Of a stretch of DNA of 64,000 nucleotides, positions 28,650 through 40,454 are shown piece by piece. The stretch is taken from positions 19,078,646 to 19,142,645 of the forward strand of contig NC_134844.1 in assembly GCF_965363235.1 (NCBI RefSeq), given 5' to 3'. Positions within the stretch are counted from its first letter, which is position 1. Every line of letters starts with the position of its first letter. The position numbers were made by a program, and so were the translations under genes. This stretch comes from Mytilus galloprovincialis. Taxonomy: Eukaryota; Mollusca; Bivalvia; Mytilida; Mytilidae. The notes below the pieces were generated by a model. It did no database searches. It was not told the origin of the DNA and was given only the letters and a program-made list of their open reading frames with translations.

Positions 28650-30780
28650 CCCCAAAATACATCAAGAAACAATACAAAACTACTTATAACCACTAAAGGC
28701 CTCGAAAAACATTTTAAAAGATAAAAACCTATCAATAGCATTTGGACAGGACGGTATTCTAAAAAGAATACTAAATAATACAACAGAAATTGCACCAGGA
28801 CTCCCTGCCATCTTCCAAACACCAATTGACACTGGAATACAACTTGAAGACACTTGTTTTCAAAAAAGGAGACAAACACGCTAAAGAAAACTAGATACCA
28901 GTCTCATTAACATCGATTCCTTGCAAACTTTTAGAACATATGCAAACACATCCTTAAACACAACTGCTAGTCACCTTATATGACTTCATGAACGCATTTG
29001 ATTCCACGCTACAAACTCATTACAATCCTTGATTTTTGTCGACATAGGGATAGTGATCCGGCGGCAGCGTTAGCTAACTTCTTAAAAACTTTATAGTTAA
29101 GAAGATGGAAGCCCTGGATGCTTTATACTTTGTATATATAGATGCCTCATGTAACGAACTTTCTGTCAGTCACATGTCCAACGTCCTTGACCTTACTTTC
29201 ATGGTTTCGTGACTACTTGAAAAAAGTTCAGAATTTTTGTTATGTTAAATTCTCTCTAATTATAAGTAATAGGATAACTATATTTGGTATGTGCGTACCT
29301 TGCAAGGTCCTCATGCCCGTCAGACAGTTTTCACTTGATCTCGACCTAATTTCATGGATCAGTGAACAAGGTAAAGTTTGGGTGGGAAAGTCCATATCTC
29401 AGATACTATAAGCAATATGTCTAGTATATTCGGTGTATGAAAGGACTGTAAGGTGTACATGTCCAACTGGCAGGTGTCACCTGATCTTGACCTCATATTC
29501 ATGGTTCAGTGGTGAAAGTTAAGTTTTTGTGTTTTGGTCTTGTTTTCATACTATATGAAATAGGTCTACTATATTTGGTGTATGGAATGATTGTGAGGTG
29601 TACATGTCTAGCTGACAGGTGTCATCTGACCTTGACCTCATTTTCATGGTTCAGAAAGTTAAGTTTTTGAGTTTTGGTCTTATTTTCTAACACTATATGC
29701 AACAGCTCAACTATATTTGGTGTATGGATATATTTTATGATCTATATGTCAGTCGTGTAGGTTTTTATTTGACCTTGACCTAATTTTCAGGGTTGATTGC
29801 TTAGTGTTAAGTATTTGTGTTTCGGTCTGTTTAACTTAATTTATAAGCAATAGGTCAACTATATTTGTTGTATGGAAGAATTGTTAGCTGTTCATGTCTG
29901 CCTGGCATTGTTCATCTGACCTTGACCTCATTTTCATGGTTCATTGATTAATGTTTCAGTTTTCTTGGTTAATTTTGAGTTTATGTGACAGTTGTAATAA
30001 AGCTTCATATTTAGGACTATCAACATAATATCAATGATTAGTAAAGAAGACGAGACATTTCAGTGTGTGCACTCTTGTTCAAAAGTTTTGACATTACCGC
30101 ATAACAAATTACTTTAAAAAATTAGAGAATATGGAATTCGGGGACAGCTAAACAACTGGCTTAATATGTTTCTGAGGAAGACGAAAGAAGTAGTAAAGGA
30201 AGAAGTAAAATTGGACTCGGGAGTTCCACAGGTACAGTACTTGGACCATTACTCTTATGTCATATAAATGACGTCCTGGATATATCAAATCACCACTATG
30301 GGCTACCATTTGATTTTATCACCCTACAGTATAACAAACTAAAACTGGAACGAATACAACAACAAGCAGCAGGCCGTATAAGAAGTGACTACAAAACAAG
30401 AGAGGATGGCTATGTAACAAACATGCTTACCAAATTAAAACTTCAAGAATTACAACTTAGACACACAAGCCAAAAACTTTTATTTTTGTACAAGGTAGTT
30501 TAGGGCTGGTTCCTGCTATTGATCAAAACGACTTCTTAAAATCAGAAAGTTTAAGATGAACCATCACAGTGAAAAAGTTTGACAATTAGCCAGCAACTAG
30601 CATAATCGAAAAACAGGTGAGAAACAATACTAGGTGTTTTGACATTCCCACCAGTAAACCACAACATTATTCAAACTCATTCTCTGTGTTCACAATAAAT
30701 AAGTGAAACCACTTAGAAGACACTATTGTGCTCACAACATGTGCGGAGAGCTTTAAATCGTATCTCGCCTTCACCCCGTT
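28650..30780 (+). mobile_element. Decayed LINE (non-LTR retrotransposon) reverse transcriptase
   Basis: Three blocks of plus-strand coding relic. Around 28860-28960: KKGDKHAKEN, IPVSLTSIPCKLLEH (the FKKGD...RPVSLTS..CK..E motif of Jockey/CR1-type LINEs). Around 30121-30290: LREYGIRGQLNNWL, FLRK, DSGVPQ then GPLL-like residues after a 2-base loss at the GVPQGTVLGP motif. Around 30320-30500: LERIQQQAAGRI, MLTKLKLQELQLRHTSQKLL, LFLYKVV, the usual C-terminal region. Stops and frameshifts are frequent and a tandem array separates the first two blocks. Dead. Confidence 0.7.
29130..29995. repeat. ~146-bp tandem repeat (TGACCTTGACCTCATTTTCATGG unit)
   Basis: About six degenerate units. Landmarks CTTGACCTCATTTTCATGG occur near 29180, 29345, 29490, 29635, 29780 and 29925, each followed by GTTAAG and CTATATTTGGTGTATGGA. 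Single decayed units also follow snoRNA copies in PRMT1 intron 6. Confidence 0.75.
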
Positions 30781-32139
30781 GTATAAACGCTAGTATTGAT
30801 AACTACGATATACCCACACAGACAGGACTACACATTATGGTTCATTGACTTAAAAAGTTTTACATAGATAATAAGTTAATGTTTGTGTTAAGGTTTGTTT
30901 AAAGGGAATAACTGATGACAAGTCAATTGTATTTGGTAAGCAGTTGTATTAGCATTTGAGCATATGTTTTCCATATATATTGTTTAAACCTTGTACCTTC
31001 AGTCATGGTTCATTGATTGCGAATATTTGCATAACTTGCATATTAAAGTATTGCTATTTTAATTTCAACATTTGCTTTGCAAAATAAAAAGTGAGACATT
31101 TCTCTGTGTTAACAGTCAGCATCTTGCATCAATAATGACAACATCTAGTGTTAAGCACCAAAGGGCACCAAAATCAATATATAAGCATGTCAACCACTAA
31201 AGTTTAAATACTAGCGAATGGAAGGTTCCTATTTTAGTAAAATATCTGTATTTTGTTTATGTCCCAACTGAAACTAAAAAATAAAGGTATGCTTAGTGAA
31301 ATAAATCCACATAAGGATATCGCAAACGTGAGAAAACTATTTTATACCTGATAATGGTCATATTTGAATATGGATTCAACTTGCAAGAATGATCTTCTTG
31401 AGTTTAGAAGTTTCGTCTTGAATTATTGAAACTACTAGTGTTCCTGATAATTGGCAGACATATTAAACATGGTCTCTCTAGCTTTATTGTTGATGTCTGG
31501 ATGTCCACTATAGGTATTAATAATGTCAACTCGGCCTAGCAAAACTACTCGTCCTTTCATTTTATCATTTATAACATCAGTGACGAAAAAATATCACTGT
31601 TAGTTGCAGTTATATTCCATGGTAGAGTAAATGAAATATCTTTAGTCTTGTCCTTACCATACACCCTCTCATGATTCCCCAAATGGTCCATTACAATCAC
31701 CACACCTTTGCTTTTGTATTATTCCTAGCTCCTACTATAACCTTCTTGTTTCTGGTTATATAAATTGACTGTGGATTATATAGATTTGAGTAATAAACAG
31801 TCTCTTCAGTTTTAGTAGTTCCGTTTTTTATCTGTTTCAGTATTGGCCCATCAGTAGCTATAAGTAAGTCATTACCATGAGTAACTGCCAGGTCACAAAT
31901 ATCAATACTTAAACTAGATATCACCTTTAGTTTATTTCCTTCGCATTTGACTTTCTGCAATCCTGTATGAGAAGTAAATAATCTGATTTCCTTTTGATGG
32001 TTCCATCACCAAGTCAAAATGAATCATCTAAACCTAGTGTCAGTTGAGAAATTTCTTTATTTTAGTTTGATATTCTCCAACAACAGTTATATGAACATTT
32101 GTGCAATCCTTGCTAGAGCTTGAGGTTTTCCCAATATCC

Positions 32140-32510
32140 TTGCTATCCTTGTTGGAGGGTGATGTGCTACCTATATTTGTGCTGGGTATTGATGTTTTCC
32201 CAATATTCTTGTTGGAGGGTGATGTGCTACCTATATTTGTGCTGGGTATTGATGTTTCCCAATATTCTTGTTGGAGGGTGATGTGTTACCTATATTTGTG
32301 CTGGGTATTGATGTTTTCCCAATATTCTTGTTGGAGGGTGATGTGCTACCTATATTTGTGCTGGGTGTTGATGTTTTCCCAATATTCTTGTTGGAGGGTG
32401 ATGTGCTACATATATTTGTGCTGGGTATTGATGTTTTCCCAAAATTTTTGTTGGAGGGTGATGTGCTACCTATATTTGTGCTGGGTGTTGATGTTTTCCC
32501 AATAGTCTTA
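32140..32510. repeat. 60-bp minisatellite, originally coding
   Basis: About six to seven units of TTGGAGGGTGATGTGCTACC, TATATTTGTGCTGGGTATTG, ATGTTTTCCCAATATTC. Units are very similar, so the expansion is recent. On the minus strand each encodes 20 residues in frame with the flanking B-box. One unit near 32259 has lost a base. Plus-strand open frames here are by-products. Confidence 0.85.
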
Positions 32511-32605
32511 TGTATAATCCTATGCTCCCTGGCAGTTTTGATTTTAGGATGAATATCTTTCTTTCATGCACTACACATCAGTAAGTCACATTCTAAACAC
32601 TTCAA

Positions 32606-32811
32606 TATAAAAAAGAAGATGTGGTATGATTGCCAATAAGACAAATATCCACAAAAGACCAAAATGACACAGATATTAACAACTATAGGTCACCGTACGG
32701 CCTTCAACAATGAGCAAAGCCCATACCGCATAGTCAGCTATAAAAGGCCCCGATAAGACAATGTAAAACAATTCAAACGAGAAAACTAACGGCCTTATTT
32801 ATGTAAAAAAA
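32606..32811 (-). mobile_element. GTGGTATGATTGCC-family repeat inserted in the TRIM-like gene
   Basis: Nearly identical to the copy at 4240 (AGAAGATGTGGTATGATTGC through AAACGAGAAAACTAACGGCC). The host B-box reading frame resumes on each side, so the insertion borders are visible. Confidence 0.75.
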
Positions 32812-33357
32812 AGATATTTGTTTATCCTGTTCACATGACTGGCATTGAATTAAAGATTGTATTCCTAACTGGGGTTTGGATACGGCCATATTAAGGAAAA
32901 CAAAATAGATCTTCCTGTGATTTAAAACAGAAATATAAATTTCGTTGATATAGCATGTAATGAAACCGTAGTTTCAAAGGAATCCATGTAAGATAATATA
33001 AAACATTCAATCTTTTACGAGGACATCGATAAGTTTTGATATTGCATTAAGTCATATTATTTTTTAATATATACCTTTGTTAGGCAAAATTTGGGAAAAC
33101 AAACCACCTAATGTTGTTGAACTGGTTCAAATTCATGCTGAAGTTGCGGGGAAATATAAATACCCGTCGTCCACCCGTCCGGTCTCGTTTGAGGTTTCAT
33201 ATGTACAATTCATACCATATTTTTTATGATTCTATATATCATAAGAATTTGCATAGTATACATGCAAAATAACGCAAAAATAATTGTCCTATCCCCGAGT
33301 AATCCTGAAAATTATGTTTATAAATGTAAAACCGGAAGTCTTGGCTAAAGATATAGG

Positions 33358-33541
33358 AAGATGTGGTATGAGTGCCAATGAGACAACTCCCCATCCAAGT
33401 AACACTTTATAAAAGTAAAAGGTCAAGGATCGGTATTCAACACGGAGCCTTGGCTCACACCGAACAGCAAGCTATAAAGGACCCCACAAATTACTAGTGT
33501 AAAACCATTCAAACGGGAAAATCAACGGTCTAATCTATATG
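33358..33541 (-). mobile_element. Related interspersed repeat, variant subfamily
   Basis: Starts AGATGTGGTATGAGTGCCAA but continues GGTATTCAACACGGAGCC, CACCGAACAGCAAGCTATAA, AAACCATTCAAACGGGAAAA, a diverged subfamily of the 4240 repeat. Confidence 0.6.
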
Positions 33542-33559
33542 ACTTAAAAGTTGCATGGT

Positions 33560-33780
33560 CTTATTACGGAAACAATACCCGGATGCCTTTTTCTTCGTTT
33601 TTCTCCCAAAATACGCCAAACTGAATAATCATAAGAATGGATGACAAATGCGACTATGCATGGTACCTATAGGACACAGAAGCATGATGAATAGTTTATT
33701 GCGAAAGGAAGAGAAGCGACATACAAAATGAGGTCTTCTCGTTTAATAGTATAGATGGAAATAACATTTCATTTGTTCTT
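33560..33780. repeat. Interspersed repeat, inverted partner of 48530-48790
   Basis: Shares with 48530-48790 (opposite strand) the strings ATCCGGATATTGTTTCCG-like, GCGACTATGCA-like and GAGGTCTTCTCGTTTAATAG. No coding content. Confidence 0.6.
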
Positions 33781-33890
33781 AAGCCTTCATTTCTATATGT
33801 TTAAAAGAACAACACGTTTTTTGTTTTAGTTATTACTCTTGTACCTTTGATAGATAAAATTTGTGCAACGCGGGGGACATCTGAACTCTG

Positions 33891-36485
33891 ATAAAATTGA
33901 GAATGGAAATGGGGAATGTGCCAAAGGGACAACAACCCGACCATAGAGCAGACAACAGCAGAAGGTCACCAACAGGTCTTCAATGCAACGAGAAATTCTC
34001 GCATCCGGAGGCGTCCTTCACCTGGCCCCTAAACAAATATATACTGGTTCAGTGATAAAGAACACCATACTAAACTCCAAATTGTACACAAGAAACTAAA
34101 AGTTAAAATAATACAAGACTAACAAAGGCCAGAGGCTCCTGGCTTGGGACAGGCGCAAAAATGTGGCGGGGTTAAACATGTTTGTGAGATCTCAACCCTC
34201 CCATATATCTCTAGCCAATGCAGAAAAGTAAACGCATAACAATACGCACATTAAAATTCAGTTCAAGAGAAGTCCGAGTCTGATGTCAGAATATGTAATC
34301 AAAGAAAATAAACAAAAGGACAATAATACATAAATAACATCAGACTACTACTAGTAGCAGTTAACTAACATGCTAGCTCCGGACTTCAATTAAACTGATT
34401 GAAAATGATGTCTTCATCATATGAATATCAGGCACAATCCTCCCCGTGAGGGGTTTAGTATCATACCATCATAGCATATATGAGAAGAACATAACCCGTG
34501 TCATGCCAACAACTGGTTTATTAATAATAAATGTGTTTAGTTCCGATGCAAAGACCCTATAAGTGAATCAATATTAACGCCAAAATATGCAATCTTTAAT
34601 GACCTGACAACAGTATCGTAACTATATCCCTTATTAATAAGTCTATTTAAAGGTTTTGTTAGCTTCTGAGGTGAATACTGACATTTTTGTGCTTTATAAA
34701 GAATATTTCCATAAAATATTGGATGTGAAATACCTGAACGTATCAGAAGTCTGCATGTTGAGCTATATTTACGAATGATGTCCTTATACCGATGATAAAA
34801 TTTAGTAAATGTTTTGACTAGTTTGTGATATCGAAAACCCTGATGTAATAATTTTTCAGTAATACATAAATTTCTCTCGTTAAAATCTAAAACATTGTTA
34901 CATACACGAGCGAATCGTACAAGTTGAGATATATAAACACCGTAAGATGGTGACAAGGGAACGTCACCATCTAAAAATGGATACTAGTAATTAACGATAG
35001 GAAATGAGAAATCATCTCTTTTATCATAAATTTTAGTATTATGCTTTCCGTTAATGATATATATATATATCAAGATCGAGGAAAGGGCAGTGGTCATTGT
35101 TAGTATTAGCTTTATTTAAAGTAAGTTCAACAGGATAAATTTCTTTAGTATACATACTGAAGTCGTCATTATTGAGAGCTAAAATATCATCCAAATATCT
35201 AAAAGTATTATTTAATTTGTGTTTCAGTTGTTGTTTCGATGGGTCTTTGCTGATTTTTGTCATAAATTGTAACTCATAGCAATATAAAAACAGGTCCGCA
35301 ATAAGTGGTGCACAGTTAGTCCCCATTGGAATTCCGATAACCTGACGATATACGGAATCTCCAAAGCGAACAAAAATGTTATCTAGTAAAAATTCAAGGG
35401 CAGATATAGTATTAAAGCATATCCAATTGACATAGTTTTTTTGTTTATTGTTACTAAAAAATGACCTAAAAGAGTTTGAACATATATATTCACATTTTGA
35501 CTTTTTGAATGCCCATTTAATTAGGTGTGTGAATTTTTTCTTAATGAGCATGTGAGGCAATGTGGTATATAGGGTAGAAAAATCAAAACTTTGAACATAT
35601 TCAAAATCACCAATATAAGTATGCAATTTATCAAGTACTTCCAACGAGTTTTTGACACTCCAAAAATAATTAATTCCACTATTTTCGAAGGCCTTATTTG
35701 AACAATTTATTATCAGGTTTTTGATTGTACCAAGTGTACTGGTAAGAAGAATAGATAATTTAGTAGTAGAACAATGGCTTGAAGACGAAATAAATCTATA
35801 TTTGTAAGGTGTTTTGTGTAGTTTCGGAAGCCAATACATAGTTGGGACTGTCATTGTTTTTGGTTCTGCTTGTAAAGCGGTAGCTAAAAGTTTATGTTTG
35901 TTACAGATGTCGTTTTCTGAAAATGGAGTCAGTTGGAATGTTGGTGAATTGGGGATTTCTTTTTGTAGAACCTCAATGTAAAATTTACGTCAAATAATAG
36001 TAATATCATTAGCAGCTTTATCGGCCGGGACAAAAACAAATTCCTTGGCTAGTTCTTTTAGTTTATGTTTGATACGAGAAATAGGTTTATTGTGGTTATT
36101 GTTAAGAGTAAAACGTTCTTTAAAATGCTGAATACGTATATCAACAATGTTTATTACTGAATTAAAAAAAAGAGTCCAAAGATTTTTTGTCAGCTTTTCC
36201 TCGTTTTATCCATTTCAAACAGTAAGTACGGAGTGAGTCGTGGATGATATCACGACACTCATTCCAATTAATAGTTGAAGGGGGGCGATATTTACGTCCT
36301 TTACTGAGGAATGATTTCAACTTTCGGTCTTGAATGATGTTAAGATCTCCTGTTATAACATGGGAAATGGGCCCATAAATGTATTTGGAATTACTGCAAT
36401 TACATGAAGTAGGTGTATTTTCACTGATATTAACATCTTTATTTAACATCTGGTCTTTAATCTTGAATAATGTTTGTAAAATCAT
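33891..36485 (-). mobile_element. Penelope-like retroelement, broken
   Basis: Minus-strand reverse-transcriptase element of the Penelope-like type. Parts in order: an N-terminal region (about 36485-36162) with HVITGDLNII and SKGRKYRPP; the polymerase core (about 35854-35051) with YWLPKLHKTPYKYRF, SFDFSTLYTTLPH, GIPMGTNCAP and the catalytic RYLDDI; a C-terminal region (about 34956-34537); then a ~500-bp non-coding 3' tail (34395-33891) that recurs as truncated copies elsewhere. I see no GIY-YIG endonuclease. The open frame is in several pieces, so the copy is dead with a few breaks. Its closest host relative is telomerase, but these motifs are of the PLE type. Confidence 0.8.
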
Positions 36486-36614
36486 GGTTCATATTGATAG
36501 AAAAAAGAACAAAATTATAACAACCCCTGTAAATTTATTATTTTAAATTTTATTAGCTTACCTGTGCCCATCAGGCCATGTAAGCTATTATCATAAATGA
36601 TGACCTAGTCCGAT

Positions 36615-36706
36615 ATTACTCTGACGTCCAACGGCTGTTTTGCAAGACAAGCTGGGCCCACGGCCCCAAATTGTCTCGCAAAACAGCCGTTGGACGTCAG
36701 AGTAAT
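36615..36706. repeat. 36-bp-arm stem-loop
   Basis: ATTACTCTGACGTCCAACGG... at 36615-36650 is inverted at 36671-36706 with a single mismatch, around a 20-base GC-rich loop. It lies just upstream (5' side) of the Penelope-like element and may be part of its end or a separate foldback. Confidence 0.7.
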
Positions 36707-38140
36707 CTCAAAAACAATTGAAAAAAGCCAACAGTTCAAGAAACACCTCACTGTATGACTATGGTAAATTCTTGTTTAAATTCTCATTCTACAAAGAAGT
36801 TCACATGTGATTCTGTTGCACTTAGCAAGTACAATTTTGATGGCGCCTAAACGCTTGTTTTTTCGATTCAAATCTATTTTCATTCTGTAAGTTATTTATA
36901 CAAACTTACAAATGTACATTTCAATTGACACGTTTTGACGATGCAATAAAAAATTGATATTTATTTGGTTTCAAACATTATTGAAAGCGACATATACGGA
37001 AATAACAATTGACTATTAGCAGCTAGTTAGTTCTAATATTGTTATAATAAGCTCAATATCTGGATGTTATATTATTGTCATTCAGGATAACAATTAAAGG
37101 TCTTTCAGGTTCGTTTGTATGTAACATTCAATTTAACCCATAAATGGAGATTGAAATCGTATGTACTTAGCAAGTGCAGTCATTTAACAGAAAAGTGGCG
37201 AAACTAGGAAGCTGCCAAGAAGAACCATATTAGTTTACTAATTCGGACCGCAAAAAAATCTTTTTTTATGAAGGAATTATACAGGGAAAACAATGATTTT
37301 CATATTAAACCACACAATAAGGAAAAGATACATATAAGAAAATAAAAATAAGTAGTCCTGTATAAAAGATAAATATAAATTTATTCCGTTGAATATCAAT
37401 CCTAGTATCTATTAAAAAAAGTTCTTCATGTACAGACTGGCAATAGGTAAAGGTGTGCATGTATATGTAAGGAAGAAATTCCTATGTTTGACGTACGATC
37501 CTTACATTTGCAGTTGTTGACATTAGAAAATGACTGTACCAAGACAGGAATATGACAGTTGTCATCCATTCGTTTGACGTATTTGAGGTTTTACATAACC
37601 TATACCCAATAACTAATAAAGTCCTAAGGGAATTCACTTGTTATCTACACACATAAGAGAAGAATACGTTTGTATAAGTTAGAATTATTTTTATTTTATC
37701 TATTTAAAAGTACCCAAGGCAAGGTTATTGTTTGAATTTATTACTTCTGAAAATTGTAAGACACGAACAGACGATAAACTGATATAATATGATTAATTAT
37801 AGTAAGGAATTAATTATAGTAATTTTAAAAGTGTTTACAAACAACCGTGGATACCTTTAATATTCCATTTTAAGTTAGAAGGCCAGTTTTTTTTAATACA
37901 TGGTGAGTAGTGGTGTTACGTCCCTTTATTAAAACAATACGCGATTGAGGAAAAATCTTAAAGGTTTCATCAAACGAAAATTGATGATGAACGATTGAAA
38001 TAAATTCTTAAAACAGTTAAAGCTAGTTTGCAATTGTTTTTGTATAGACCAATGGAAGTAGGTTCTTACTACTAACGGCATCGAAAACGTGATCACTTTG
38101 ATAGGCCACTAGTCTCGATACGACATGTTAAGACAGTCGG
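36707..38140. other. Non-coding AT-rich stretch
   Basis: No supported gene. Near 37530-37590 is a fragment of a common local repeat (GAATATGACAGTTGTCATCC, ATTCGTTTGACGTATTTGAG), also seen at 40905 (inverted), 41590, 47462, 50620 and 53830. Confidence 0.45.
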
Positions 38141-38309
38141 TAAGATAAATTCGTTACATTGTGTGCTAGTGACCGAATACGATATATGTGGGGTCTGTAC
38201 ATTCCATATGAGGATTAGAATTTCGCTCTAACCCCATATGGAATTAACTGACCCCAGATTTATATCGTATTAGGTCACTAGCACACTATGTAACTAATAA
38301 TATATCTTA
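38141..38309. mobile_element. Foldback element, ~75-bp arms
   Basis: Long interrupted palindrome. Blocks GTTACATTGTGTGCTAGTGACC, ATACGATATA, TGGGGTC, ATTCCATATG on the left pair in order with CCCCATATGGAAT, GACCCCA, TATATCGTATT, GGTCACTAGCACAC, ATGTAAC on the right. The outer TAAGATA/TATCTTA also pairs. A half copy lies at 8611. Confidence 0.75.
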
Positions 38310-38860
38310 TCGTTTGTGATTTTGACCAATTTCACATATACCTTATTTGTCAATATAGTGAGTCAATTTCCATTTTCCCACGTCATCATTGCTTTTATTT
38401 AAATTGCCTTTGAAGACTTTCATAATAATGATAACTATTTCGACCAGTATTGTGAACATAATTGCGAATTTTGGGATCTTGTTTAATATCCTTGTATGAA
38501 TTTCAAGATTATCTTTTATAACTTATACGTCGCTTTGCATGGTCTTGGTCCATTCACGAGACGTGCAGTTTGTGATGTACTGTGCTGTCGTTAGTACGTG
38601 AAAATGTCCATTGTTATTTTGCGGTTTACAAGTCACAATGTACTGTTATTTATCTTTCAATGTATTTGTCTGTGCTGAGTGTTCTTGTGTTTATGTGTAC
38701 TGTATTCCTGTCACGTAGTGTTGTCATGTTAGCGTTTTTTTTCTAAATATTGCCTTGTAAGCGAAAGGTTTGGCTTGCCATAAAAACAGGTTCAACCCAC
38801 CATTTATTTTCATAAAATGTCCTGTACCAAGTCTGGAATATGGCAGCTGTGATTATAGTT

Positions 38861-39247
38861 ATCAAAGGTACCAGGATTATAATTTAGTACGCCAGACGCG
38901 CGTTTCGTCTACATAAGACTCATCAGTGACGCTCATATCAAAATATTTATAAAGCCAAACAAGTACAAAGTTGAAGAGCATAGAGAATCAAAAATTCCAA
39001 AAAGTTGTGCCAAATACGGCTAGGGTAATCTATGCCTGGGATAAGAAAATCCTTAGTTTTTCGAAAAATTCAAAGTTTGTAAACAGGAAATTTATAAAAA
39101 TGACCACATTTTTGATATTCATGTCAACACCGAAGTGTTGACTATTGGGCTTGTGATACCCTCGGGGACGAAACGTCCACCAGCAGCGGCATCGACATCA
39201 AAGGTACCAGGATTATAATTTAGTACGCCAGACGCGCGTTTCGTCTA
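38861..39247 (-). mobile_element. 336-bp-period repeat with hammerhead-ribozyme-like core
   Basis: An identical 51-bp direct repeat (ATCAAAGGTACCAGGATTAT...) lies at 38861-38911 and 39197-39247, so one unit of 336 bp plus a partial second. On the minus strand, 38926-38888 reads CTGATGA, stem GTC/GAC, GAAA, stem CGC/GCG, GTA: the core and stems II and III of a hammerhead ribozyme. Stem I does not pair obviously in this copy. Tandem or LTR-like units with hammerheads are known for Penelope-like elements and retrozymes of animals, including molluscs. Other copies are at 39498 (inverted), 41795 (inverted, decayed) and 46533. Confidence 0.6.
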
Positions 39248-39497
39248 AATTAATAGTCCATTTCTATGTATGTTGGCGTATGTTGTGTTGCAGATCAGTG
39301 TTTCTACTGTTCCGTTGTTTTTATCTAATACTTGTTGTTTCTTCGGTTTTAGTTTGTAACCCGGATATGTTTCCTCTCAATCGATGTACGACTTTTGAAC
39401 AGCGGTATACTACTGTTGTCTTTTTGTTATTAGTTTTATTAGTTTATAGTAACAGCTCTTATTATAAACTTGATTTAATAAATTGCTTACCACGTAT

Positions 39498-39800
39498 TTT
39501 TTTCATACAGCGACTCAATACGAGTCTTATGTAGACGAAACACGCGTCTGGCATATTAAATTATAATCATGGTACCTTTGATAACTATTTACACCACTGG
39601 GTCGATGCCACTGCTGGTGGACGTTTCGTCTCCGAGGGTATCACAAGCCCAGTAGTCAGCACTTCGGTGTTGACATGAATATAAACTATATGGTAATTTT
39701 AATAAATTTCCTGTTGTTGACAAAACTTTAAATTTTTCAAAAAACTAAGGACTTTCCTATCTCAGGAATAGATTACCTTAGCCGTATTTGTGAATAGTGA
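39498..39800 (+). mobile_element. Inverted, decayed copy of the hammerhead-like repeat
   Basis: Contains AGTCTTATGTAGACGAAAC, CGCGTCTGGCATA, GATGCCACTGCTGGTGGACG, TTCGTCTCCGAGGGTATCAC. The CTGATGA core is mutated, so no ribozyme is expected. Confidence 0.6.
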
Positions 39801-40454
39801 GTCTATTTCACCATATCTCTGAAACCTTTTACATGGATGTGTTTTAACGCATACAGATAACCAATTTGTAATTAATGTGAACGGTAAAAGGGATATTATT
39901 TCCTTCAAATATTAGCAAACATAAAATTAGTTAATATTATATGAGTCCGACAATGCATATTTTATAGTTTTCTTGTGTTTAATACACATTTGAGTCTCAG
40001 GATTGCCCATAGGTGTGAAGATTTGGAATATGATATACTCGAATATAACGTACATTTTGTAACTAAGATTTTCGATGTAGGAACTATTTTAAAAAGTTGT
40101 GCACTATCCAGTTTATAAAAGTGTTACTACGAGGTTTCAAGAATCCGTTTTAATGGAATTTAATACCTAAAACTATAATTCATTAAATTCAGTGTTCAGA
40201 TTGAAAAATAATGATAAGAGTTTGTTTTTATTTCATGACAACAAAGTTTTTTTTAAAAGTTTTTAGTGTATTGGATTCAGATGATATTTTTCATGATACT
40301 GACGTTACTTTGTACTTTAGTTGCAACGTCACAGGGGAATGTGTATATCTCGTAATATTGTTGAAAACATAAGTTATACGAAAAAAGTAGTAAAATATCA
40401 TAAAGAGTAAACATTTTATTGTTAAAAAATGGGTTCGAACGAAATATCTGTGAT
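39801..40454. other. Non-coding stretch
   Basis: No open frame or repeat that I can name. Confidence 0.4.

Larger units (their letters stand above)
31450..32889 (-). pseudogene. TRIM-like gene relic (B-box, 20-aa repeats, NHL)
   Basis: The frame starts at the ATG complement at 32887-32889 with MAVSKPQLGIQSLI and enters a B-box: CQSCEQDKQISF, then (after a repeat insertion at 32606-32811) LKCLECDLLMCSA, a stop where C is expected, and KKDIHPKIKTAREHRIIH. Next comes a 20-residue repeat (KNIGKTSIPSTN, IGSTSPSN) from the 60-bp minisatellite, then a beta-propeller (NHL-like) region: DICDLAVTHGNDLLIATDGP, SIYITRNKKVIVGA, and VVIVMDHLGNHERVYG at about 31630-31690. This order is typical of the large intronless TRIM-like family of bivalves. 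The insertion, a stop in the B-box, a 1-base loss in the repeats and a frameshift near 31590 show it is dead. Confidence 0.7.

Noticed and set aside
32101-32552. Plus-strand repeat ORFs (LEGDVLPIFVLGIDV-type) as proteins
   Set aside because: They are the antisense of a 60-bp coding minisatellite in a TRIM-like relic whose B-box and propeller are on the minus strand.
35051-35854. Host telomerase or group II intron reverse transcriptase
   Set aside because: The motif set (PKLHKTP, SFDFSTLYTTLPH, GIPMGTNCAP, RYLDDI) and the repeated 3' tail are those of a Penelope-like element; no telomerase RNA-binding domain is seen.
40425-40445. tRNA-like GGTTCGAAC string
   Set aside because: No flanking acceptor or anticodon stems; a lone T-loop-like match.
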